Source: Tropicimonas sp. IMCC34043
GTDB taxonomy: Bacteria; Pseudomonadota; Alphaproteobacteria; Rhodobacterales; Rhodobacteraceae
Length of the DNA stretch: 64,000 bases
Direction: 5' to 3'
Assembly (NCBI RefSeq): GCF_003390845.1
Contig: NZ_QMEK01000001.1
Location: 620,001 to 684,000, forward strand
The notes below the pieces were generated by a model, which was not told where the DNA came from, did no database searches, and saw nothing but the letters and a program-made list of their open reading frames with translations. The translations under genes and the position numbers were made by a program. Below, piece by piece: positions 56,689-64,000 of the stretch (positions are counted from its first letter, which is position 1; each line of letters begins with the position of its first letter).

Positions 56689-57357
56689 TCAGGCAACGGC
56701 AATCGGCAGCCCGGCGATGCAAAGGGAGACGGCGATGAAGAACAGGACACTGCCCGCCAGCACGAAGACATGCCAGATCGTGTTGTGGAACGGCAGCCGT
56801 TTGAGCAGAAAAAACGCGACGCCGATGGTATAGACGACACCGCCGACGATCATCAGTGTCAGCACCGAGCGAGGAAGCTCTGCCAACATCGAGCCGCCGG
56901 CATAGAGCGCCGCCCAGCCCATCCCGAGATAGAGCGAGAGCGCAAACCACTTGAACCGCCCCGGCGCGACGATCTTCATGCACGAGCCAAGCGCCGCAGA
57001 GCCCCAAAGCCCGGCAAGAAGCCCCGGCACCTGACCGCCGGACAAAAGCAGGAACGGCGTGTAGGTTCCGGCAATCTTGATGTAGATCGCCGAGTGATCG
57101 AGACGCCGCAGCAGCCCGGTCCACCGGGCGCTGTCGATCATGTTGTAAAGCGCCGAGAAGAGCAGCATCAGGATCAGCGTCGCGCCATAGACAGAGGCCC
57201 CAACGATGGCGGCAGGCTCGGTGCGCGACAGGGCGGTAAGGGTGATCAGCACCGGCACCGCAATCAGCGCCAGCGACACGCCCAGAAGGTGAACGACACC
57301 ATCGGAGACGCGCTCTGCGCGGCTATAGGCCGGACGGATGGATGCTATTGGCAACAT
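56689..57357 (-). CDS. Hemolysin III family protein (PAQR/TrhA)
   Basis: The 222-residue protein has seven membrane helices and the metal-site segments of the family: SALYNMIDSARWTGLLRRLDHSAIYIKIAGTYTP with its histidine, and LPFHNTIWHVFVLAGS with two histidines. PAQR members include hemolysin III and the E. coli TrhA, which regulate membrane energetics or lipid state. The N terminus (RPAYSRAERVSDGVVHL) is standard. The gene stands alone on the minus strand between the MATE pump and aspC genes. Confidence 0.9.
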   Translation of the reverse strand: MLPIASIRPAYSRAERVSDGVVHLLGVSLALIAVPVLITLTALSRTEPAAIVGASVYGATLILMLLFSALYNMIDSARWTGLLRRLDHSAIYIKIAGTYTPFLLLSGGQVPGLLAGLWGSAALGSCMKIVAPGRFKWFALSLYLGMGWAALYAGGSMLAELPRSVLTLMIVGGVVYTIGVAFFLLKRLPFHNTIWHVFVLAGSVLFFIAVSLCIAGLPIAVA

Positions 57358-57511
57358 GCCAACAGCCTACGCCCGATGCGGAAATGCGGCAATGACCAAC
57401 CCCGCGGAGCGCCAACACAATGACGGGATGCCCGCGTGCCGCTGCCCGCTGATCGGATTTCATGCAGGTCGGCCAGCAATGGGGCAGGGTGCGGCGCAAC
57501 CCTGTCATGCA

Positions 57512-57544
57512 ATCGGCCCCGGAGGGAACTCCCCCGAGGCCGAT
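57512..57544 (-). terminator. Imperfect hairpin after aspC
   Basis: ATCGGCC arms at 57512-57518 and 57538-57544 enclose a further CGG/CCG pairing with one mismatch and an inner GGG/CCC. It lies 50 bases past the aspC stop. No T run is present, so it is a weak terminator candidate. Confidence 0.4.
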
Positions 57545-57593
57545 GCTGCGCGATTTCGGTCCCGGGTCTGACCCGGTGTCGGCTCAGTCCGGT

Positions 57594-58817
<1,224 letters not shown>

Positions 58818-58947
58818 CTATGGTTGCGCTGCCATGTTTCTTAGGCTTGCGCCCGAGGCCGTTCAAGGTTTAACCGGCGGGGGTGAGGCCCCGACGGCGG
58901 ACGGCCCGGTGCGGGCACCGCCGTTGCGGCGGAAAGGAACGAGGACG

Positions 58948-59232
58948 ATGGACCCACAGGACGAATCGCGCGAGACACGTTTGAAGCGGCTGCACATGCG
59001 GTCGTGGCGGCGTGGCATCAAGGAAATGGACCTGGTACTGGGGCGTTTTTCGGACGACCGGCTTGCGGCGCTGACCGCAGGCGAGCTCGACCTCTACGAG
59101 GCGCTGCTGCACGAGAACGATCAGGACATGCTGCGCTGGATCACCGGCCAGGATCCGGTTCCTGCACAGTATGACGCCCTGTTCGCGCAGATCGCCGAGC
59201 ACGCGCGGACGCATGGAACCTCCGGCGCCTGA
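58948..59232 (+). CDS. sdhE: Succinate dehydrogenase assembly factor 2 (FAD assembly)
   Basis: SdhE (YgfY) binds the flavoprotein of succinate dehydrogenase and promotes covalent FAD attachment. The 94-residue protein has the family motif RMRSWRRGIKEMD in the form KRLHMRSWRRGIKEMDLVLGRF, then ELDLYEALLHENDQDMLRWITGQ. In bacteria it also affects fumarate reductase. The ATG at 58948 follows GGAAAGGAACGAGGACG. It is followed within 78 bases by the LdtR-type regulator gene. Confidence 0.92.
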   Translation: MDPQDESRETRLKRLHMRSWRRGIKEMDLVLGRFSDDRLAALTAGELDLYEALLHENDQDMLRWITGQDPVPAQYDALFAQIAEHARTHGTSGA

Positions 59233-59310
59233 AAAAATTGAAGCGACTTAACCGGTTATTTGCAGATTCGGCCCTAGGACTGTCGCCAGCAAGTCAAGGC
59301 GGAGCCCAAG

Positions 59311-59808
59311 ATGTCGATCCACAGTAGCCTCGTTCCCGGACAAACCCACGGCTTCATGGCGGGGTATCTCGAAACACTTGCCCTGCTTGAACGGCTGCAT
59401 CGCCTGCTTCTGGATGTCATCAAGGACGAGTTCGAACGTGTCGGCATCCTCGACATCAACGCGGTGCAGGCGCTGCTGCTGTTCAACATCGGCGAGAACG
59501 AGGTGACGGCGGGCGAGTTGAAGACCCGCGGCTATTACCAGGGCTCGAACGTCTCCTACAATCTCAAGAAGCTGGTCGAGATGGACTACATGCACCACCA
59601 GCGCTGCGAGATCGATCGCCGCGCCGTCAGGGTGCGGCTGACCGAAAAAGGGCGCAACATCCGCCGTATCGTGGCCGAATTGTTCGAGCGTCACGCCAGC
59701 GGGCTGATCGAGCGCGAGATCATCGGGATCGAGGGCATCGAGGATATCACCTGCTCGCTGCGCCGGATGGAGCGCTACTGGAGCGACCAGATCCGATACA
59801 TCTATTAG
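59311..59808 (+). CDS. ldtR: MarR-family transcriptional regulator, LdtR type
   Basis: The 165-residue regulator has an N-terminal helix region (YLETLALLERLHRLLLDVI) and a winged helix with EVTAGELKTRGYYQGSNVSYNLKKLVEMDYMHHQRCEIDRRAVRVRLTEKG split by conserved serine and tyrosine residues. It resembles LdtR, the MarR-type regulator of L,D-transpeptidase genes in alphaproteobacteria. An L,D-transpeptidase gene lies at 845-1381 in this window, a plausible target, but no operator was identified. The stop codon overlaps the first of a set of palindromes. Confidence 0.85.
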   Translation: MSIHSSLVPGQTHGFMAGYLETLALLERLHRLLLDVIKDEFERVGILDINAVQALLLFNIGENEVTAGELKTRGYYQGSNVSYNLKKLVEMDYMHHQRCEIDRRAVRVRLTEKGRNIRRIVAELFERHASGLIEREIIGIEGIEDITCSLRRMERYWSDQIRYIY

Positions 59809-59895
59809 GCGGTTGAACCGCCGAATGGCCGGGCGGGCGAACCGCCGGGCCCGGGGGTGGCAAAGCCGCCCGGACGAACAGGCGGTCGAACCGCC
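59808..59895. repeat. Cluster of GGCGG(T)-CCGCC palindromes after ldtR
   Basis: GGCGGT-TGA-ACCGCC starts at 59808 on the stop codon of ldtR. A variant GGCGG-GCGAA-CCGCC is at 59832, and GGCGGT-CGA-ACCGCC at 59881. The three share the plan GGCGG(N)xGA(A)CCGCC. A short T tract is absent. The array fills the gap before the tandem repeats. Confidence 0.8.
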
Positions 59896-59966
59896 GAACC
59901 AGCGGGGGCGTCGGCAACGGCGCCCCCGTTCGCGTTCCTCGCGTCCTGCAAGCGGCCCGGTCCCGT

Positions 59967-60046
59967 CAGTGGCCCGATCCTCCCAGTGGCGCGCGCTGCC
60001 AGTGGCCCCGTCTTACCAGTGGCCCAGTCTTACCAGTGGCCAGTGT
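59967..60046. repeat. 17-base tandem repeats at the gloA 3' end
   Basis: CAGTGG occurs at 59967, 59984, 60000, 60017 and 60034, spaced 17, 16, 17 and 17 bases. The clearest unit is CAGTGGCCCNGTCTTAC, with a partial copy to 60046. On the minus strand the gloA C terminus (TGHW and TAA) lies in the last unit, so the array is a tandem duplication of the gene end and its stop region. It begins within the stop of gloA and runs downstream of it. Confidence 0.9.
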
Positions 60047-60458
60047 TTTCCATGCTGGCCCAGGGCTCTTGCGGCGGCAGCCGGTCGCCGGCTTGCAGCA
60101 GCTCGATCGAGATATTGTCGGGCGAGCGGACAAAGGCCATGTGGCCATCGCGCGGCGGACGGTTGATGGTGACGCCGTTGTCCATCAGATGCTGGCACAT
60201 CGCGTAAATGTCATCGACCGCATAGGCGAGGTGGCCGAAATGCCGGCTGTCCGAGGGCAGCCCCTCGTCGCCATCCCAGTTCCAGGTCAGCTCGACCGGG
60301 CAGTCGGGCTGGTCGGGCGGGGCCATGAAGACAAGCGAGAATCGGCCGGCCTCGTTGTCGGTGCGCCGGGTCTGCTGCAGCCCCAGCAACTCGTAGAACG
60401 CCATGGATTTCTCGAGGTCCGCCACACGGACCATGGTGTGCAGATATTTGGTCGTCAT
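60030..60458 (-). CDS. gloA: Lactoylglutathione lyase (glyoxalase I)
   Basis: Glyoxalase I converts the hemithioacetal of methylglyoxal and glutathione to S-lactoylglutathione. The 142-residue protein has the metal ligands in YLHTMVRVADLEKSMAFYELLGL (H7), CPVELTWNW (Glu), DSRHFGHLAYAVDDI (His) and NISIELLQAGD (Glu). The size and the LELT/WNWDGDEG features fit the nickel-type bacterial enzyme. The start is ATG 60458. Its last codons lie in a 17-base tandem repeat. It is divergent from thyX, 161 bases away. Confidence 0.94.
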   Translation of the reverse strand: MTTKYLHTMVRVADLEKSMAFYELLGLQQTRRTDNEAGRFSLVFMAPPDQPDCPVELTWNWDGDEGLPSDSRHFGHLAYAVDDIYAMCQHLMDNGVTINRPPRDGHMAFVRSPDNISIELLQAGDRLPPQEPWASMENTGHW

Positions 60459-60619
60459 TGCGCAGTTCCCTTCCCTAAGATCCGCGGGACCATAGCCCGC
60501 TGGCCTCGGGTGGCAAGCCCCCGACAATCTTTGGTCCGTTTGGTGTCGGTATGGTGGTTGGAGTATCCGAATGCACCAGATATGGTTTCGGACGACTCGC
60601 CGTGCCGCTGGAGGACCTC

Positions 60620-61537
60620 ATGCCGCTGACCGATGACCAGATTGCCGAGATCGCGGAGCTGCGCGCGCACCCGCAGCCGACGCTGCGCGCCACCGCGCCG
60701 GGAATGGAGAAGCATCTCTACCTCGCACATGACGTGCTCGACCACGGTTTCGTCCGGGTCGTCGATTACATGGGCGACGACAGTGCCATCGTGCAGGCGG
60801 CGCGAGTCTCCTATGGCGCCGGCACCAAGAAGAGCCGCGACGATTCAGGGCTGATCCGCTATCTGATGCGGCACTGGCATTCGACCCCGTTCGAGATGTG
60901 CGAGATCAAGCTGCACGTGAAGCTGCCGGTCTTCGTCGCCCGCCAGTGGATCCGTCACCGCACCGCCAACGTGAACGAATACTCGGCCCGCTACTCGATC
61001 CTCGACCGCGAATTCTATATTCCCGCGCCGGAACATCTGGCTGCCCAGTCGACCGTCAACAACCAGGGCCGCGGCGATGTGCTGGAAGGCGACGAGGCCG
61101 CCCGGGTGCTGGAAATCCTCAAGGCGGATTCGACCCGCGCCTACGACAGCTATGAGGCCATGCTCAGCCAGGACGGCCAGCAGGGTCTGGCGCGCGAACT
61201 GGCGCGCATGAACCTGCCCGCGAACATCTATACCCAGTGGTACTGGAAGGTCGATCTTCACAACCTGTTTCATTTCCTGCGTTTGCGCGCCGATGCTCAT
61301 GCGCAGTACGAGATTCGGATCTATGCCGAAACGATCTGCCGAATCGTCGCCGACTGGGTGCCCGCGGCCTATGCCGCCTTCGAGGATTATCGCCTCGGCG
61401 GCGCAACGCTGTCAGGAAAGGCGCTCGAATGCGTCAAGCGGAAGCTGGCGGGCGAAGCGGTAACCCAGGAGACCTCGGGGATGTCGAAGGGCGAATGGCG
61501 GGAGTTCGAGGCGCTGCTGGGCCAGACCCCGCGCTAG
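60620..61537 (+). CDS. thyX: Flavin-dependent thymidylate synthase ThyX
   Basis: ThyX makes dTMP from dUMP using methylene-tetrahydrofolate and FADH2. The 305-residue protein has the signature [15 protein letters not shown] (about 113-127) with the flavin-binding RHRxxxxNExSxR residues. The [33 protein letters not shown] region and the C-terminal [17 protein letters not shown]-like segment complete the fold. The ATG at 60620 has GGAGG five bases upstream, which decides it over a start 69 bases earlier. Whether a thyA is also present elsewhere is not visible. Confidence 0.95.
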   Translation: MPLTDDQIAEIAELRAHPQPTLRATAPGMEKHLYLAHDVLDHGFVRVVDYMGDDSAIVQAARVSYGAGTKKSRDDSGLIRYLMRHWHSTPFEMCEIKLHVKLPVFVARQWIRHRTANVNEYSARYSILDREFYIPAPEHLAAQSTVNNQGRGDVLEGDEAARVLEILKADSTRAYDSYEAMLSQDGQQGLARELARMNLPANIYTQWYWKVDLHNLFHFLRLRADAHAQYEIRIYAETICRIVADWVPAAYAAFEDYRLGGATLSGKALECVKRKLAGEAVTQETSGMSKGEWREFEALLGQTPR

Positions 61538-61910
61538 GTCAGGGATTGCAGCGGTGACAAATGCAGCTTCGCCTTCCGTCTTCTCCCAGTTCCTGAAGGC
61601 GCACTAGGCGATCCTGTTCCTGGTGGCTAGAACAATGAAATCACTCGTATATCTGCCCTCGATCACGAGGTGCGGCGCCCGCAGAAGCGGACGCCGCACT
61701 GTCAATGATTGGGTGCATCGCGGCGACCCTGACGGCTGAAACAACTTTACTGAAATATGACCACTGTAATGCTACCGTTTAATATGACCGCACCTCTTCC
61801 AAGTTCATAAACATTAACGCACTTTGCCGGAGGCGGGCGTGAATTGCGTGTGAACCGAGGCGCCGCTCCGTGAAATGCTCGTAAATTAGTCTTGGGAGGC
61901 GATTTCTGCC
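61538..61910. other. Non-coding interval between thyX and the ArsC-like gene
   Basis: No gene is supported in these 373 bases. A hairpin lies at 61670-61699, with an outer GTGCGGCG/CGCCGCAC stem, a mismatch and an inner CCGC-AGAA-GCGG. It is not followed by a T run. The last 160 bases are AT-rich and probably contain the promoter of the ArsC-like gene; GGGAGG precedes its GTG start. No clear minus-10 was fixed. Confidence 0.5.
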
Positions 61911-62237
61911 GTGAAAATCTACGGACTTGCGACCTGCGACACCTGCCGAAAGGCCAGAAAGGCGCTTGAGGCGGCCGGTTTTGACGTGGAGTTTCGCGAT
62001 CTCCGGGCCGATCCTCCGGATTCTGCCGAATGGGCCGATCTGCTCGCGGCCTTTGGCACCGAGTTGGTCAACCGCCGCTCGACCACCTGGCGCGGCCTGT
62101 CCGAGGCGGACAGGCAACAAGACCCGGTCACGCTTCTGGCTGCGCACCCGGCCTTGATGAAACGCCCGGTGGTCATCGACGGGTCGGCGATGACCTGCGG
62201 ATGGGATGCTGCGACGCGGGCACGCTGGGGCGCATAG
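61911..62237 (+). CDS. ArsC/Spx family reductase-like protein
   Basis: The 108-residue protein has the thioredoxin-like N terminus MKIYGLATCDTCRKARKALEAAGFD with a CxxC-like CDTC pair, and the ArsC-family helix LLAAFGTELVNRRSTTWR with KRPVVIDG. It resembles the YffB branch rather than arsenate reductase, since the usual arsenate residues (Arg triad) are not clear. YffB-like proteins may use glutathione to reduce a thiol. The start is GTG at 61911 with GGGAGG 9 bases upstream. It is convergent with the small gene at 62527. Confidence 0.85.
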   Translation: MKIYGLATCDTCRKARKALEAAGFDVEFRDLRADPPDSAEWADLLAAFGTELVNRRSTTWRGLSEADRQQDPVTLLAAHPALMKRPVVIDGSAMTCGWDAATRARWGA

Positions 62238-62344
62238 GGGCGAGGGCGATATCGCATCGACTCCGCGGCTCGTCGGGATCGGGGAACCGATGGCAGGCCC
62301 GATCGGCCCGGCGGCCTGACAGAGGATTGCGGCAAGGGGGAGAA

Positions 62345-62413
62345 GAGGCAGGGGCGCGATCCGGAGGGAATTCGCGCGCAGGGAGGGAAGCCGCGCGATT
62401 GCGCCCCTGCCTC
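62345..62413. repeat. Long hairpin with 13-base perfect arms
   Basis: GAGGCAGGGGCGC (62345-62357) and GCGCCCCTGCCTC (62401-62413) form perfect arms, and pairing continues with one mismatch into GATC/GATT-like bases. Inner CGCGCG segments can also pair. The loop region is 43 bases. It lies between the convergent ArsC-like and small genes. No T tract follows. Confidence 0.85.
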
Positions 62414-62490
62414 CCCTTGTCACGCCGTCGGTCCCGGCGCTGACTGATCATAGCACGAAAATGCTGCGACGCAGCGTAAAATCGAACGGG

Positions 62491-62517
62491 CCACTCAATA
62501 AATCCGTGAGTGGTTTT
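62491..62517 (+). terminator. Terminator-like hairpin for the ArsC-like gene
   Basis: CCACTCA (62491-62497) pairs with TGAGTGG (62507-62513) around ATAAATCCG and is followed by TTTT (62514-62517). It ends ten bases before the convergent minus-strand gene at 62527 and could stop plus-strand transcripts. Confidence 0.65.
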
Positions 62518-62526
62518 GCCGTCGGC

Positions 62527-62838
62527 TCAGTTGACCCGGGCCAGTTGATCCGGCCGGACAACGGCATCGACAAGCGCCTTTCGCTTGAGCACAGCGACGA
62601 TGTCTGGGTTTGCCGCCTGCCAGGAGGTGAACCGCAACTGGCCCTTCTGAAGCCGCACCGCGCGATCGGGGCCGAGCCTGCAGCACAGGATCCGACGCTC
62701 TTTTGGATCGAGAAACCCTTCGATTACGGCATCCAGCTCTGGTTTTGCGTAGATGGCGCATTCGCCGGGCATGGCCCCGGTCAGGGCACTGACCGCCATG
62801 GCCTGATAATATGCGAAGATCGCAGCATAGTCGGGCAT
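62527..62838 (-). CDS. Small conserved-looking protein of unknown function
   Basis: I do not recognise this 103-residue protein. It has a helical N terminus (MPDYAAIFAYYQAMAVSALT) and an even mix of charged residues, with cysteines at about 27 and at CC near 53. The central AVIEGFLDPKERRILCCRLG and C-terminal ANPDIVAVLKRKALVDAVV segments look like real protein. No signal peptide or membrane helix is seen. The ATG at 62838 gives a sensible N terminus and AGGTAGAGACG precedes it. It precedes no gene on its strand within 300 bases. Confidence 0.5.
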   Translation of the reverse strand: MPDYAAIFAYYQAMAVSALTGAMPGECAIYAKPELDAVIEGFLDPKERRILCCRLGPDRAVRLQKGQLRFTSWQAANPDIVAVLKRKALVDAVVRPDQLARVN

Positions 62839-63032
62839 CGTCTCTACCTGCCTTGTGGTTTGGGAAGGCAAGAGACAGAGGAAGGAAGGCCGTCCGCCTC
62901 GAACCCTCCCCCTTTTCGACAGGAACAGGGTACCAGCCGGACGCTTGCAAGTCCATCGATTTGCTGCGCTGCAGAATGAATTGCTGCAGTGAGGCGACGG
63001 CCGGTCAGTCCAGACGCCGCCGGGCTCGCATC

Positions 63033-63239
63033 CTACAAGGCCCTGAGATCGGTGGCCGAAGCCCGGCCATCGCGCCCTTCGCGCAATTCGTATTCGACTT
63101 TCATATTGTCGGCGAGTCCGGTCAGACCGGCGCGTTCCACGGCACTGATGTGCACAAACACGTCCTTGCCACCCTCGTCGGGCGCAATGAACCCGTACCC
63201 CTTCGTCGTATTGAACCACTTCACGGTGCCAGTCGGCAT
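63033..63239 (-). CDS. cspA: Cold-shock family protein
   Basis: The 68-residue OB-fold protein has the RNA-binding motifs KWFNTTKGYGFIAPDEGGKDVFVH (RNP1 and RNP2). The RNP1 core KGYGFI is intact. It binds single-stranded RNA or DNA and acts as an RNA chaperone; many homologues are not cold-induced. The long untranslated region upstream (63240-63398) could be a leader but no known motif was identified. The gene has no obvious operon partner. Confidence 0.94.
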   Translation of the reverse strand: MPTGTVKWFNTTKGYGFIAPDEGGKDVFVHISAVERAGLTGLADNMKVEYELREGRDGRASATDLRAL

Positions 63240-63398
63240 TCCCGCGTCTCCTTCGTCTGGTCTTTGTCGTCACGCCGGCGAAATCGCGACGGCATGGGCA
63301 GACGGCCAGGCGCTCGGGCAAAGCCAACGAGTCGGTCATGGCATCGTTGCCGAACCCAGCCTGACGCATGCCAGAAATAAAACAAGCCTCTTTGCGAC

Positions 63399-63950
63399 TC
63401 AGCCAGCGGCACGCCGGTCCATGCCAAGTGCCCGGTCGACCGAGATCGGGCCACCCCCTCGCAACACGAGGGTAAGAAGCACAAATACCCAGAAGGCGCG
63501 CTGGTCCAGGATCAGCGAATCGGGGGTCCGGTCGAACCAGGCGCCGATGGTCATGGGGTCGGCGCCGTGGCCGTGGATGTCGGTCAGCGACTGCAGGGTG
63601 ACGAAGCCGATCATGCCGGCTGCGGCAAGCCGGGTGAACAGGCCGACGACGATCAGCAGCGGCAGCAGGAACTCTGCCCAGGTGCCGGCGACGACCAGCA
63701 ATGTCTCGGGCAGCGAGAACTGGCCGGGATCATACAGCACTGCCTCGGCCTTCTGTGGCAGGATCTGCGCATAGGCACCGGGCGAGGGGCGGAAAGCGCC
63801 GAACAGGCCCTCGCCGAGCTTCGATCGCGCCGAAGACCAGTAATATCCCAGCAGCACCGCGGCAAAGGCAAGCCGCGCGAGGGTCGGCAGCAGCCAGGGG
63901 GCGAGCCATCGTTCACACCAGCCGAAGATACGGTCGTGCAGCGCGATCAC
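63399..63950 (-). CDS. DoxX family membrane protein
   Basis: The 183-residue protein has about four to five membrane helices with LPTLARLAFAAVLLGYYWSSARSKLGEGLF at the N terminus and EFLLPLLIVVGLFTRLAAAGMIGFVTLQS in the middle, typical of DoxX. The family forms membrane oxidoreductase subunits or sits in metal-response operons. The GTG start at 63950 overlaps the stop of the next gene entering from the right by four bases, so the two are coupled. In several proteobacteria DoxX of this kind is the last gene of a copper- or gold-response RiPP operon; this is possible here but not shown. Confidence 0.85.
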   Translation of the reverse strand: MIALHDRIFGWCERWLAPWLLPTLARLAFAAVLLGYYWSSARSKLGEGLFGAFRPSPGAYAQILPQKAEAVLYDPGQFSLPETLLVVAGTWAEFLLPLLIVVGLFTRLAAAGMIGFVTLQSLTDIHGHGADPMTIGAWFDRTPDSLILDQRAFWVFVLLTLVLRGGGPISVDRALGMDRRAAG

Positions 63951-64000
63951 CGCGCCAGGACCGCGACGGCGTGGCCTGGGTGCCGGAGCAGGGGAAAGGT
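63947..64000 (-). CDS. C-terminal end of an unidentified gene
   Basis: The last 17 codons of a minus-strand gene enter from the right edge and end TGA at 63949-63947, overlapping the DoxX start (GTGA). The visible peptide, TFPLLRHPGHAVAVLAR, is too short to identify. The coupling with DoxX shows that the gene belongs to the same operon. Confidence 0.75.
   Translation of the reverse strand, partial: TFPLLRHPGHAVAVLAR

Noticed and set aside
59808-60046. A CRISPR-like array in the palindrome and tandem-repeat region
   Set aside because: Units are directly adjacent with no unique spacers and no cas genes are near.
61538-61910. A small RNA or short gene after thyX
   Set aside because: A hairpin is present but without promoter, T run or conserved frame, so neither could be supported.

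Overview
The window is 64 kb of GC-rich, tightly packed bacterial chromosome. Gene content and order point to an alphaproteobacterium of the Rhodobacterales (Rhodobacter/Paracoccus-like). The clues are the chvI-chvG-hprK-rapZ-IIA(Man)-HPr block divergent from pckA, a methylsuccinyl-CoA dehydrogenase of the ethylmalonyl-CoA pathway, split folK-rpoZ-rsh, ThyX-type thymidylate synthase, a DUF6473 protein, and a dispersed intergenic repeat (GC hairpin, ATATTT, CAGAAGAA) of a kind I associate with this order. No rRNA, tRNA, CRISPR array, insertion sequence or prophage was found.

Layout. 0-8 kb: the start of cobC leaving the left edge, a receiver-domain protein, a PatB-like lyase with an L,D-transpeptidase, the def-def2-fmt formylation cluster (def2 looks catalytically dead), rnhA, and a minus-strand run ending in ispH. 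8-15 kb: a LabA-like NYN protein, folK-rpoZ-rsh (ppGpp), a DUF2062 membrane protein, parC. 15-21.5 kb: SH3 lipoprotein-like protein, SDR, HIG1-like protein, cobalamin adenosyltransferase, etfBA, DUF6473, 3-hydroxybutyryl-CoA dehydrogenase. 21.6-29 kb: acyltransferase, HPr, PTS IIA, RapZ, HprK, ChvG, ChvI and, divergently, pckA; this is a regulatory block linking envelope stress and carbon state to gluconeogenesis. 29-34 kb: TauE/SafE permease, mcd, YdcF, a Nudix protein, recO. 34.3-37.3 kb: a plus-strand block of a 42-residue secreted peptide, a 594-residue membrane protein of unknown function and a coupled solute-binding protein; it sits between recO and DUF1491-era, which are usually adjacent. 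37.4-46.6 kb: era, GNAT, nucleoside hydrolase, hydrolase-OsmC fusion, EEP phosphatase, DUF3445, DUF1059, rhodanese, M20 amidohydrolase, mazG.

46.8-55 kb: lolC(E)-lolD, two tandem c-type cytochromes, a MipA/OmpV protein, a beta-rich unknown, a 0.8-kb hairpin-rich region without genes, then an AT-richer gene for a winged-helix plus PD-(D/E)XK-like protein whose start codon overlaps the parE stop. 55-64 kb: MATE pump, hemolysin III, aspartate aminotransferase, sdhE, LdtR-type MarR regulator, a palindrome and 17-bp tandem-repeat region, gloA, thyX, ArsC-like, cold-shock protein and DoxX, with one more gene entering from the right edge.

Most genes are housekeeping. The parts that stand out are the 34.3-37.3 kb block, the gene after parE with its flanking hairpin region, the degenerate deformylase, the dispersed repeat family, and the tandem repeats after gloA. 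Translation coupling (ATGA, GTGA or TGATG overlaps) is frequent and defines several operons.
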